Source: Notolepis coatsorum
Taxonomy: Eukaryota; Chordata; Actinopteri; Aulopiformes; Paralepididae
DNA: 64,000 nt
Reading direction: 5' to 3'
Assembly (NCBI GenBank): GCA_963971535.1
Contig: OZ020585.1
Coordinates: 158,912,883 to 158,976,882 of the forward strand
The stretch's first letter is position 1, and each line of letters begins with the position of its first letter. This document shows positions 34,525 through 44,624 of the stretch, in pieces. Under the pieces are notes generated by a model. It was not told the origin of the DNA, made no database searches, and saw nothing but the letters and a program-made list of their open reading frames with translations. The position numbers and the translations under genes were made by a program.

Positions 34525-34622
34525 CGCGGGAAGGGGGGCCTCGCAAAAAAAAAATATATATATATAAAAAAAAAGAAAAAAATTATTTTAAATTTTTTTT
34601 GTGCGAGGCCCCCCTTCCCGCG
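34525..34622. repeat. Strong hairpin near hAT right end
   Basis: CGCGGGAAGGGGGGCCTCGC (34525-34544) and GCGAGGCCCCCCTTCCCGCG (34603-34622) are exact inverted copies around an AT-only loop. Subterminal hairpins of this kind could come from an internal duplication of the element end. Confidence 0.85.
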
Positions 34623-35817
34623 AGGCCCTGTGCGACCACACTGCTCGCACACCCCCTGAGGCGGCCCTGACTGCACGCACCTGTCATGTTACTGTTGGTT
34701 CCTTCCACTGAACTTCATCATCATTAGCAGCAGCAGCTACTCTAACGCCAGCCCTTCCTCTAATAAACATGTCTGTAATTTTAGAACATTGTTCTGCGTC
34801 TTTTTCTAGCAATTTTTGTTTTTTAATTCTAGCTTTTTCAGCTCCACTCTTTCCTTTTTTGCATTCTCCATTTCTGCGCTTCTAGGCCTACTCGCGGTTG
34901 GGAGGAATGTCTCATGTCTCATTCAAGACTGGCTAACAAAAGCATGTCTTTCACTTAACACCAAGAAAACAGTGTGTATGATGTTCACAAAGTCACCAGT
35001 AGAGGTCACTCACTCTAATGTGTTTCTGGGAGAGGCGGAGCTGGACATTGTACATTAATTCAAGTATCTTGGGGTCACATTGGACTCTACATTGACCTTC
35101 AAAAAGTCATGTGAAGAAAGTGACAAACACAGTCAAGTTTAACATCGAAAACTTCAGGCAGATCAGGCCCTGCCTGCCAGTTAATGCTGCAAGGATGTGT
35201 CTGCATTCAATGGGTCTCATTCTCGAACGTAGTTACGACAAAATATTTCGTCTTAGCCAGATTTCGGCCTATTTAAGACATATTAGGGCTGGGAGTGGGA
35301 GTCCTCAAATTTTCCTGAGATCTTATTTGAGAGCAGATCCAAGAGTGCTGAGGAGCACTCTTAAATATGCTCTCAGCCCACGATCAAATCTCATGATTGA
35401 TTGACTAATTTAAAACTTTATTACAACATGACAGACTGTGTTCTCATAGTGATTCCTTCATGTTAACGCTACAGGCCTCCTTGGAATTAATTACTTGATC
35501 ATAATTAAAATAAATATGACAATATTTGTACGATAAGAAATTACGCATTTGATGTCGGAAAAATAAATAATATGGATTCATCTGATCACAGGGCAGCTGG
35601 ATTAACCATATCTGAACCAGCTATTTTGGACAAATGTATAATTACTTTAATTACTCAGATATTCAAACACAATTATGCAATTATTGTGAAATGATTGAAA
35701 ATAATAATAATTTAATGCCTTCTGTGGAATTTGCATTTCTTATTTGTTACACATCTGTTTTAATGATTAATTATATACATTTGAAAGAATGCAGGTCAAC
35801 ATGCAATGTATCCCATT

Positions 35818-36215
35818 GATTGGTATTGATTGAAAACTTTATTAACAGATTGCAGAATGGGTACAGTACAGTACAGCTCAATTACATAAGGGGATGCAGA
35901 CCAGAGAAAGAATTTCGTCTTGTTTACATCAGGGTCCCCCATTTTCAATTCATCATAACATATATGACACACACGACACAGATAGACAGTACTGCTACAT
36001 CTATACATTTATGACATACCAGATTTGCAAATACAGTACTGTTTGTGATACAAAAAGAGTCCAGAAAAGAGAGTACATTTGACGTAGAAACTGTTGGAGG
36101 AGGTTGGAGGGGTGGTAGACTTACACTGTACAAGCAAAACTGTACATTAGAATATTGACAAAACCATACTTGGTCATTTACTGTACATTGGAGGGGGTTG
36201 ATATAGCTATAAACC
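35818..36215 (-). mobile_element. CR1/L2-group LINE copy 4 (3' UTR only)
   Basis: ATTGATTGAAAACTTTATTA, AACAGATTGCAGAATGGGTA and CAGTACTGTTTGTGATACAA match the 3' UTR of copies 1-3 in the same order. The tail is short. The copy is truncated after about 390 bp and contains no coding sequence. Confidence 0.85.
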
Positions 36216-36483
36216 TGCATTCCTTCGAATATATCAATTCAACTTATATTGAAATACACTATATAGCCTATACACCAACACTGAAATGACAGTGGATAAA
36301 TAAATAAGAACTAAAGCTAATCGGTGGAAATAGACTGCATTAATATTCCATAACAAGTCTTGTGTGCGCCTACGAATGAACAGTAGCCTATAGGCTTATG
36401 GAATAATAAGCCATAATGCTTCATTCATTACGCCCGCCAGCCCGTAGGCTATATATATTATATGTCATTCATTCATTCATATA

Positions 36484-36542
36484 CAGTACTGCGTGCGCGT
36501 GTGTGTGTGCGCGCGCGTGTGTGTGTGCGCGCGCGCTGCGGC
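36484..36542. repeat. Alternating GC/GT tract, Z-DNA-prone
   Basis: GTGCGCGTGTGTGTGTGCGC and CGCGCGTGTGTGTGTGCGCG form nearly 55 bases of alternating purine and pyrimidine. Such tracts favour left-handed DNA. A GTTTCGTAATCACGC/GCGTGATTATGAAAC hairpin follows at about 36609-36690. Confidence 0.8.
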
Positions 36543-36763
36543 AGGTGTGTACCGCGAGCTGTATATGATGCCAATACATTAATCTAATCTATAGTTTTGA
36601 TGGGCGCAAGCGTGATTATGAAACCTAGCCGCATTTCTCGGAGACGCTCTCTGATTGGCACTGACTGACGCTAGGTTTCGTAATCACGCGGCTCTCAAAG
36701 CACTTCCGCCATTCCATTTCACACAGCTGCGTCAACAGTTGCTTTATAAGGACTGTCGGGGGC

Positions 36764-37497
36764 GTGGTTTGTATGCAAATGAGCTGAACGGGAACGCGCT
36801 TTGGAGTTTACGACAGAATGCCATTCTCCAAGCAGATATCAGATCATATAATTTATGCAACCGTTTCAGCCACTTAAAGGGGAACTATTTTACTATTTCT
36901 TTCACTATTTGGGCACTTTTACACAATTCCTGTGAGTTTATGGAACACCTCTGTAATTATATATATTTTTTTATTCATTGTTTTGTATTTCTAATCAAGT
37001 ACTCAAAAACAGCATTTTTCTACCTCAAGATCTCGAGCCGTTTTGAGCCTGGCCACCTAAACCACTGCGCCGCGGCGCCGGCGCCTGAACATTAACATGC
37101 AGCGGTGTCTTTCTGACATCACAAATCATCGTGGTTTGTATGCAAATGAGCTGAACGGGAACGCGCTTTGGAGTTTACGACAGAATGCCATTCTCCAAGC
37201 AGATATCAGATCATATAATTTATGCAACCGTTTCAGCCACTTAAAGGGGAACTATTTTACTATTTCTTTCACTATTTGGGCACTTTTACACAATTCCTGT
37301 GAGTTTATGGAACACCTCTGTAATTATATATATTTTTTTATTCATTGTTTTGTATTTCTAATCAAGTACTCAAAAACAGCATTTTTCTACCTCAAGATCT
37401 CGAGCCGTTTTGAGCCTGGCCACCTAAACCACTGCGCCGCGGCGCCGGCGCCTGAACATTAACATGCAGCGGTGTCTTTCTGACATCACAAATCATC
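36764..37497. repeat. Exact 367-bp tandem duplication across a transposon border
   Basis: 36764-37130 is repeated at 37131-37497 with no difference that I noticed. The unit starts GTGGTTTGTATGCAAATGAG, outside the TTAA element, crosses the TTAA border (36874, 37241) and ends inside it. The duplication therefore arose after that insertion and is recent. Confidence 0.88.
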
Positions 37498-37665
37498 ACA
37501 TTTTCAGATGACTCAGTTCAGTGAGGGTGAATATTGTGAGAGGAGAATTGGAAGAATGCGCCAATATGAGAATTAGAGACATAGATCATATTAATATAAG
37601 TCCACATAGCTAGGAAACAATGCTAAACACTGAAAAAGGCCATTTATAAGATAGTTCCCCTTTAA
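36874..37665. mobile_element. TTAA-flanked piggyBac-like MITE, second copy
   Basis: TTAAAGGGGAACTAT (36874) and ATAGTTCCCCTTTAA (37651-37665) are its ends. It is the inverted relative of 32602-33048: both contain a GGCC(A)TTTATAAGAT-type end, an ACATGCAGCGGTGTCTTT phrase, and CTCGAGCCGTTTTGAGCC. It is longer because of the 367-bp duplication. Confidence 0.8.
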
Positions 37666-38204
37666 GACATATCTCCAGCACGTTCAGGACTCAGAGTGTA
37701 CTTGTCATAGATTATGTCTCAGTGGTTCCAAGATAAGTCTTCCAGAATATATCTTTGAAAAATTTTCGGGAATGAGACCCAATGATTTTATCACACATCG
37801 AGTACTGTTTTATCAACTGGTCTCTTTCATATGTCACTACTCTTACACCAATAGAAAGCCATAAAAGTATTTGATAGGAAACCAATTTCATTTCATCACT
37901 GTAATGTTTTAGAAAAACATAACATGCTAAGTTTCGAGAATTTCCAAGTTTTCAAATATACTTGCTTCATGTACAAGGTTCTGCATGGACTTGCCCCTCC
38001 CCCATTGAATGAGTTCATCCAACAGAAAGCAGACACTTGTACCACCAGGGCCATCAGTAGAGGGGACTGTAAGGTGCCTTTTCGGTATACTACCATTGCA
38101 AAAACTGTGTTCTGTTAAAAGTGGTAACTACTGGAATAGCCTACCAGTTGTGATTAGAGAGTGCCCTACATACTCCATGTTCAAGACCCATCTTAAACTG
38201 CATC

Positions 38205-39116
38205 TTAACACTTTCTATGCCACGAGGTGGCGCCAGAGTTAGCGCTTCAATGCCACCATCCACTTTAATGTTAGCGTTAATATTGCCTAATCTATGTTTT
38301 AAATTATGGCTATGTGTCTAATCTGCCCGTCGCTTATCAAAGAATCCTTTTCCAGTCAGTGCTGTCAAGGCAGATTGGTTTTTTATCGCTTCATTTCCGT
38401 TTGAGAGCATTTTGAAAAGCACCCGTTTTGAGGTAAAAAACAGTCCATTCTGAAGCATTCCAGAACGTTGATATTTGTCGGCCTATTTATGAATCGTTTT
38501 CAAATAAACGCTAGATGATCAATATTATACATACACGCACGCCCATTCGAGCTGCGCACGGATAATCGCTGTGTTCATTTCCTCTTGAATTTTTTCAGTA
38601 AAACCGATAGAACCCATTTCACAAAACAGCCTATATCTTCATCAAAATGAGTCTGATTATCCTAACACTGATAACATAGATTCCTTACCTGACCTCAGAT
38701 GGTATCCAACTGGTATATTCCAATTCCTGATCACCATTCGAAAAAATCTATAAGTGTATAGATCCACCGTGTGTACAGTGCAGTACATGATTCCGCGGGG
38801 CTCAGAGCCCCCTGAATGAACCCTGGTACTCCGGCTGCATGGGTGGACTGGAAAATGTGGACTACAGGATTTTTTTCCCCATCCATTTTCATTGAGTCCA
38901 TTCCAAAATCCCTTATGTCATCTGGGAGACGATAGGGGGCGCTTTTTTCCACATCTGATCGCCGGCGGCACTCGGGTATACTAGGGTAGGCTCGCGTGAT
39001 GCAATATGATTTCAGATCGCAAAAAAAAAAAAAAAAATCCGAGAAATCTCGTGAGTGGCTTTCAACGAGATATTAATAATTCCGAGATATCTCGTGAGTG
39101 GCAGTGAAAGTGTTAA
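38205..39116. mobile_element. TTAA-flanked piggyBac-like MITE (CACTTTC family)
   Basis: The ends TTAACACTTTCTATGCCAC and, inverted, GTGGCAGTGAAAGTGTTAA lie at 38205 and up to 39116. TTAA is present at both borders. Removing the element with one TTAA restores the LINE reading frame around it. A relative in opposite orientation lies at 57050-57952 (shared phrase GTCGGCCTATTTATGAATCG). Poly-A of about 17 lies at 39022. No transposase is present. Confidence 0.82.
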
Positions 39117-39180
39117 GGCAAACCAGAACTGTGATAATTTTTAATTTGATTTAGTTTATGCAACTTGTTTATTGTTTTAT

Positions 39181-39720
39181 TGCCGGCCCACACACTGGCC
39201 CACACACCGGCCCACATAATGGCCCACACACCGGCCCACATACGGCCCACACACTGGCCCACACACTACACCGGCCCACACACTACACCGGCCCACACAC
39301 CGGCCCACATTAGTGGCCCACACACTGGCCCACACACTGGCCCACACACTGGCCCACACACCGGCCCACACACTGGCCCACATACTGGCCCACACACCGG
39401 CCCACACACCGGCCCACATACTGGCCCACACACTGGCCCACATTAGTGGCCCACACACCGACTCACACACTGGCCCATACACCGGCCCACAGACTGGCCC
39501 ACATACTGGCCCACACACCGGCCCACACACCGGCCCACATACTGGCCCACACACCGGCCCACACACTGGCCCACATTAGTGGCCCACACACAGACTCACA
39601 CACTGGCCCACACACCGGCCCACACACTGGCCCACATTAGTGGCCCACACACCGACTCACACACTGGCCCACACACTGGCCCACACACCGGCCCACATTA
39701 GTGGCCCACACACTGGCCCA
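39181..39720. repeat. 12-bp minisatellite GGCCCACACACT
   Basis: About 40 units of GGCCCACACACT/GGCCCACACACC, with larger phrases such as CACATTAGTGGCCCACACAC repeated every 100 bases or so. It is the expanded right subterminal repeat of the large hAT element; a short version is at 29540-29600 near the left end. Poly-A tracts follow to 39770. Confidence 0.93.
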
Positions 39721-39845
39721 AAAAAAAAAAGTAAAAAGAAATAAGTAAAAAAAAAAAAAAAAAAAAAAAAACTTTTGGACCAGCCCACTTTGGTTCCGGC
39801 CCATCGGGATTCGTCCCGAACATCCCGATGGCCAGTCCGCCACTG

Positions 39846-40711
39846 GACGTCACGTTATTGAATACCATGTGACGGTAACGAGACTAAATAGTTAATTAAA
39901 TATCGTTGACCACAACTGAGGTCACAAAAATGTAATTTACAAAAACCAGGACGAAATTTCTCTTCATGTATGTTGATATTGTTGACTAAAACAAGACGAG
40001 ACAAAATAATTATAACTTTTCTTAATGCCATCGTCCCGAGTAGAGCAGTGTGACGGGGAGCTATGTTATTAGCATTAGCTGGAGCTATTTGAAAAGCTAG
40101 TTTTAGCTTAACGTTACCTTGGCTAAAGTTGGGACTATTCATAATCCAGCTGCAGACCTGCAAGCAAAGTACAGCAAGTTGGCAAAGGAGTATTCCAATG
40201 TAAATAACTTTTTCACCAGTACTAACGTTACATTGTTTGTATTTCCATCTAGCCCGCGTTAGCTAGTGGCTAAGCTAGCTCACGCTAATGTGGCTAACTG
40301 ATCGACCTCTCCCACACAATTAATGACATGTTGTGGAGAGCCATACCGGTGACAATGTTTAGCTTTTAGTGCCAAATGATAAGAGTCTGAGGCGCAGTCT
40401 CAAAAGAGAATGTTGAATATTTATTTTGCATTAAAAATCACAACAGAGAGCCTCTGCTACTACAGTAGCCAACCTAAACGGAGCAGCCTGGATAGGAAGT
40501 GTGCAACAACGTATAATGTCCGTGTGGAACCAACGTGCCAACAACAACCATTCCGTGGGTGAAGCATAGTTGAGCATAGAACTTTTAATGATACTAATAC
40601 TAATCTATACAATCACCTGTTGTTGAATAATTACCATTACTTTCTAGTTATTACTAAAAAAGAGTATATATAAAACAGTAGCTGTAAAAAATAAAAGAAA
40701 AAAAAGTTTTA
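39846..40711. other. MITE continuation and unassigned sequence
   Basis: 39854-40030 continues the GACTAAAAC MITE (GTGACGGTAACGAGACTAAA, GTTGACTAAAACAAGACGAG). 40030-40711 contains TTAGCTGG/GCTAACGTTA words and a possible short exon-like phrase ending at TATTCCAAT (about 40199) before GTAAATA. No gene or family can be named. Confidence 0.45.
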
Positions 40712-40719
40712 TAATTTAT

Positions 40720-41393
40720 TAGAGCTGGGCTGTTAACGGCGTTAACGTGCTGCGTTAACGCGATACTAGTATTGCGCGATAATATAATTAACGCATTAAT
40801 CTAAAAAAAATAAAAAATAAAATAAACTTTTTTTTTAATTATTTTTTTTTACATTTTTATTTTTATTTACCTTTATTTACCCAGGGTAGGTTCTCTGAGC
40901 ACAGATGCTCTTTTTCAGGAACGACCTGCTTCACATTCACACAGTTCCATTCACACCTGGGAGCTGCCCAGTACAACCACAGTTGACACCATTGGCCACT
41001 GAGCAACTCCATAGTTCAAGTTTGAAATGCTTCTTTCTGTTTTGCTCCTGAGAGTGTGCTAGATACTGTACTGTACTGGTAATATTATTTATTTGTGTTA
41101 ACTTTGTGTTCGCAATTATCATAGCAAAACAGCTTTTTCAAACAGTCTGTAATGCATTTTGGAAACGGGAGATGGGCTCATGGTGTAATGGGCCACCTGG
41201 CCTGAGAAACATAAGAAGGAAAGAAAAAGTAAGGACTTACTTCTGGTAATTATTTGGGTAGAACACACATATTTTGAATGCCTTCTGCAGTTTTTTTTTT
41301 TTTTTAGCCATTTTAATCTAGATTAATCAAGATTAAATCCAGGATTGCAGATAGATTAATCTAGATTAAAAAATGTATCTATGCCCACCTCTA
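40720..41393. mobile_element. hAT-type MITE (TAGAGCTGGGC ends)
   Basis: TAGAGCTGGGC (40720-40730) and GCCCACCTCTA (41383-41393) are inverted with one mismatch. TAATTTAT stands on both sides (40712-40719, 41394-41401), an exact 8-bp duplication. GTTAACG words near the left and AGATTAATCTAGATTAA words near the right belong to a familiar fish hAT family. No coding capacity is present. Confidence 0.88.
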
Positions 41394-41401
41394 TAATTTA
41401 T

Positions 41402-42138
41402 ATAATATAATGTTTTTATTTTTTTATGTATGCACTGGTATTGGATCAGTATAACCAGACCTAGACCACCTCTAACTCTAACCCCTAACCAGACCTAGGC
41501 CACCTCTAACTTTAACCCCTAAATTAGGGTTGTGACTTAGAGGTGGTCTAGGTCCGGATAGGGGTTAAGAGTTGGTCTAGCCCTTTACATCCATCTATCT
41601 AAATAATAATAATAAATTATAATGAATGCTTAACTACCCCTAAGTTACCCTAACCAGACCTAGACCACCTCTAACTCTAACCACTAACCAGACCTATTCC
41701 ATGTGGCACTTTAACACTGACCTCAGAATGTGATTTTATGTTTTTATGCAAGCAGATTGCAATCAGTGTGTACTACTACTAGTACTACTGTGTGTTCTGT
41801 TTACTTAGTTTACAGTATCCTGTTATAGAATAAACCGCTGCCAGACACAGCAGAGAGAGAGAGGACAGACATGACAGAGAGGACAGACACAGCAGAGAGA
41901 GGACAGACATGGCAGAGAGAAAGGAAAGACACAGCAAACAGAAGACAGAGAGAGTTCAGCGTCGTCTCTCTGGTCAGAAACAACGTCACCACATCCGTAA
42001 TGCTCTCTTTGATGCATACATTGGACCATGTCTACACCAACATTTACTGTAGGAGCAACAATACATTGGACCATGTCTACACCAACATATACTGTAGGAG
42101 CAATAATACATTGGACCATGTCTACACCAACATATATA
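41402..42138. repeat. Inverted and direct repeats before the LTR element
   Basis: CCAGACCTAGGCCACCTCTAACTT (41488-41511, two parts) pairs with a GAGGTGGTCTAGGTCCGG phrase at about 41539-41557, and related direct copies lie at 41456 and 41655. A GACAGACA/AGAGAG-rich stretch is at 41845-41950. ACATTGGACCATGTCTACAC is repeated three times with a 46-bp period at 42017-42138. No gene is seen. Confidence 0.7.
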
Positions 42139-42143
42139 CTTCC

Positions 42144-43585
42144 TGTTGTGAAGGGCCAGATTAAACCGAATATATATATTTATTATATATATATATATTT
42201 AATTGTATTTGTATATTCTCTAATATTCCCTGATATCCCTTGTATATTCCTTGTACAATATGCATTGAATATCCATTCTAGCCTACTGAACATCCCATAA
42301 TAGTCTCCATTCTACTATTGGTCGAGACCTTGGTGCCAGGCTGCCATACCCCCCAGACCCAGTTCAAACGTACCGCTCAACATGTACGAACAAGTCCTAG
42401 TTCCGCGTAGGAATCTGGCTACCGCACCACTAACGGTACTATTTGTTCATAGTGCGTATATATACTGCGCTACTAAAGTAGGACTTCCTTTTCAGTCCAG
42501 TTTCTTACCCTCCAATAGGGTCACAGACGTAAAGCCTCCCCGCGACGCCACGTGTGGGAGTAAGGCCAAGTTCGGCCTACCATCGGTATTGAGACATCGT
42601 GTATATTAATATTTGAATAGTCATATTTGGCACTATATCGTCGAGTTGGACGTAGTCTATTAAGCTAATAATAGTCTGTTAATATATAGTGCTTCGTGCG
42701 GTGAGAATACTATCGTAGTCAGTACCCCATCGTTTCGGGCAGAGAACTGGCTGCTTATCCAGGATGGTCGACCCCATGTGAGACTGCATCCGAGGAGCCC
42801 CAGAGCCGACGAGCGAGTGGACCTGTATACCGGATTATTCTACCGACGACAGCCCGCCTTCCCAGGCACGGATTATGCTTTGTGTACAGTGATTATTCCA
42901 TGGATAAAGACCCCCGACACTGCCGTGTGTTGGAACCCCCCCCCCCCCTGGAGAGGACGCAAGGTGAGGAGACGCTCTGCAAGACGAGGTCGCTTCACGT
43001 CTCTCCCCCGTGGACCGGAGAGAGCCGGCTCACAGAGAGTCCACCTGCTTTCATCTGTGGTCCAAGGATCGCTGGCGCACCGAGCTGCACTACTGTGGGT
43101 TCACCCAGGATACCCTTGGCCGGACGAGGCAGCCAGACTCTACCCCCCCCCCCCCCCCCTCCTACTCCTGTTGTCTTACAAGCGACCGGATTAACCCCCA
43201 TAGTGTATCCAGTCTTATAATCATTAAAGTACCATTGCTGTTATTCCTTAACTATTCCAGGTTGTATATTTACCGCCTGCGCCACCAGAGATTGGACATT
43301 CTCTATTGATATACCGACGAATACTCTTTGCCATAAAAGTGCATACTATTTCAATTCATAAATGTAATTAAGTGATTAAGTGCTTGCTCTACACACCATT
43401 GCTGTGTAGGAATAAATACATACTTCGACTTCGTACATTTGTGTTGGATCCGTTTCATCTACGTGAGAGTGTTTATCATAATATATTTATGCCGAGTACT
43501 GGGTGGCCGAATATAAAGTACAAAGGTAGTGGTAGTAAGTATCATATCTAGTAATACAGTCAGGGAATTGTACCCCTCAGTTACA
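42144..43585 (+). repeat. 5' LTR of BEL/Pao element
   Basis: It spans TG...CA ends. A TATA-like GTATATATAC lies at about 42456-42465, and AATAAA at 43411-43416. The transcript would start a little after the TATA box and end after the polyadenylation signal in the other LTR. The 75-codon and 138-codon open frames (42382, 42778) occur in both LTRs but resemble nothing, and I treat them as chance. Confidence 0.93.
42456..42465 (+). promoter_or_regulatory. LTR TATA box
   Basis: GTATATATAC lies about 310 bases into the LTR, upstream of the polyadenylation signal at 43411. The distance leaves room for an R region between them. The same site is in the 3' LTR at about 50161-50170. Confidence 0.5.
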
Positions 43586-43587
43586 AT

Positions 43588-43604
43588 TGGTCCTTCGAGC
43601 CGGA
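43588..43604 (+). other. Primer-binding site
   Basis: TGGTCCTTCGAGCCGGA begins two bases after the LTR. It has the TGG that pairs with the CCA end of a tRNA, and the position is standard. I could not name the tRNA from memory with confidence. Confidence 0.7.
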
Positions 43605-43653
43605 GGGTAATTAGTGTAATATTAATATAGTGTTATTAATATTGAAATGGCCT

Positions 43654-44589
43654 ATGATGAACACTCCACGAAACGATCCTCCTAACCAACGCCCGCAGCG
43701 CGAACGACGGCTCCCTCAGTACTTAGAGGCTTACGCTGTCAGTCAACAACCTAGTCTTCTACTAACAGTAAACGCGGTAAAACTAGAAAGTAAAAGTATG
43801 TCTAACCCCAACGCCCAGACTACCCCGACCATAGAGGCCCCTACGGGTTCTAATGTAACTGACCAAGTTCACGGTGGGGACCAGTGGGAACCAGACATGA
43901 CTTCACACCCCGCCAGTACTGAAGAAGTAGTCCCCGATGAGTCCCGGGAGGAATACAACGCTACCGAGAGAGAACTCGGCACGGAAGAAGACGGGGAGAG
44001 CACCGTGGAGATAGAGCTCCAAGGCTCCGCAAGGAGTACCCCGAGGGAAGGCTCCCCTATACAACCGCCTTCTCCCAGCGAGGCAGAGAGGACCCTACAG
44101 CAGGCCTTCCTCATCAGCCTGAACGCCGCTGCTGAACGCGACCGACTGCAGATCCAGCAGCGGAGCGAAGAAGAGCATATACGTCTAGAAATAAGACGCA
44201 TTCAGAGGGAAGAGAATGTGGCCCGAGACCGAGCAGACAGCCAGCGAGCAGCTGCTGGTGCTCTACGGGACGCAGAGCGCGACAGACAGCAAGCGCAACT
44301 AATAGAACAGCTGATCAGACGGACAACACCCTCTCCCTCCGCCAGAGGCTCCAGGAACTCGTCTAGACACACCTCCAGGGCGGCATCCCCTAGCCGAGTA
44401 AACAACCCTGAACTTGACCAACAGACGAGGTCTATACCCCCCACAGACCACCTCCCCCCACCGGTCCAAGCGAGACCTAGCAACCGGGAAGGAGCAGCAT
44501 ATCCTGTGGAGAGGCTAAACCAGAGACTACAAGCACTGGATGACCTAACTGAAGACGAAGAGGAAGAGGAGGAGAACCACGCCCGATGA
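43654..44589 (+). CDS. BEL/Pao Gag N-terminal ORF (ends at an in-frame UGA)
   Basis: I choose the ATG at 43654 (followed at once by another at 43657), because the frame upstream has no ATG. An overlapping 12-codon frame starts at 43647 in a stronger context (GAAATGG) and may lower initiation here. The 311 residues are hydrophilic: a basic patch (RPQRERRLPQYLEAY), an acidic linker, and a coiled-coil-like region (about 145-225, with AERDRLQIQQRSEEEHIRLEI in two heptad-like runs). It ends with an acidic DDLTEDEEEEEENH stretch. The frame stops at TGA 44587-44589, and the same frame then stays open to 49740. It likely forms the N-terminus of Gag. It has no known enzyme motif. Confidence 0.8.
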   Translation: MMNTPRNDPPNQRPQRERRLPQYLEAYAVSQQPSLLLTVNAVKLESKSMSNPNAQTTPTIEAPTGSNVTDQVHGGDQWEPDMTSHPASTEEVVPDESREEYNATERELGTEEDGESTVEIELQGSARSTPREGSPIQPPSPSEAERTLQQAFLISLNAAAERDRLQIQQRSEEEHIRLEIRRIQREENVARDRADSQRAAAGALRDAERDRQQAQLIEQLIRRTTPSPSARGSRNSSRHTSRAASPSRVNNPELDQQTRSIPPTDHLPPPVQARPSNREGAAYPVERLNQRLQALDDLTEDEEEEEENHAR

Positions 44590-44624
44590 CAGCACAGTAC
44601 TATACCGGACCAGGAGGTCCGGTA
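44587..44624 (+). promoter_or_regulatory. In-frame UGA-C with 3' hairpin: possible readthrough signal
   Basis: The stop TGA (44587-44589) is followed by C. UGA-C is known to be the leakiest stop context in eukaryotes. Thirteen bases on, TACCGGACC (44603-44611) and GGTCCGGTA (44616-44624) form a perfect 9-bp stem with an AGGA loop. Stop, short spacer and GC-rich stem is the arrangement of known viral readthrough signals. The alternative is a CGA-to-TGA mutation at a CpG, since the preceding codon ends in A and a CGA codon would make a CG pair. Confidence 0.5.

Larger units (their letters stand above)
32026..34669. mobile_element. 2.6-kb hAT-type element (nested)
   Basis: The ends CAGGGCCGCCT (32026-32036) and AGGCGGCCCTG (34659-34669) are perfect inverted repeats. 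ACTGCACG stands outside both (32018-32025, 34670-34677), an 8-bp target duplication. Inside are GCGAGGCCC words at both ends, GA microsatellites, a TTAA element (32602-33048), and a doubled phrase CATCTGCCGAACGA...CCTCTTCATCTTGGC (33928, 34170). No transposase is evident in 2644 bp. Confidence 0.88.
35212..37780. mobile_element. Harbinger-like element in the LINE
   Basis: The ends GGGTCTCATTCTCGAA (35212-35227) and TTCGGGAATGAGACCC (37765-37780) pair with one mismatch. AAT stands on both sides (35209-35211, 37781-37783). The 3-bp duplication and the GGG...CTCATTC ends resemble PIF/Harbinger elements and the element at 58577-60326. A longer duplication (CAATG) with shorter ends cannot be excluded. 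The inside carries a LINE tail and a TTAA element; no transposase is seen. Confidence 0.7.
34880..39160 (+). pseudogene. CR1/L2-like LINE ORF2 C-terminal part, interrupted twice
   Basis: The first part (34900-35211) has LSLNTKKTVCMMF and FKYLGVTLDSTLTFKK. The second (37784-38204) continues with HIEYCFINW, YKVLHGLAPPPLNEF and NYWNSLPVVIREC, and the last codons lie just after 39116. The gap 35212-37780 is a Harbinger-like insertion and 38205-39116 a TTAA element. Removing each with one copy of its target duplication makes neighbouring codons continuous, which dates both insertions after the LINE. Stops and a shift near 35060-35110 show the copy is dead. The pieces are post-catalytic; the active-site box is not present. 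Confidence 0.75.

Noticed and set aside
36655-37462. 146- and 121-codon frames that are nearly identical
   Set aside because: They are the exact 367-bp duplication inside a piggyBac-like MITE, not paralogous genes.
39177-39640. Frames with repeated His-Thr-Gly-Pro
   Set aside because: Shadow of the GGCCCACACACT minisatellite.
42382-43309. Open frames inside the BEL/Pao LTR, repeated in the other LTR (50087-51009)
   Set aside because: They are duplicated only because the LTRs are copies; they cross poly-C runs whose length changes the frame and lack any known domain.
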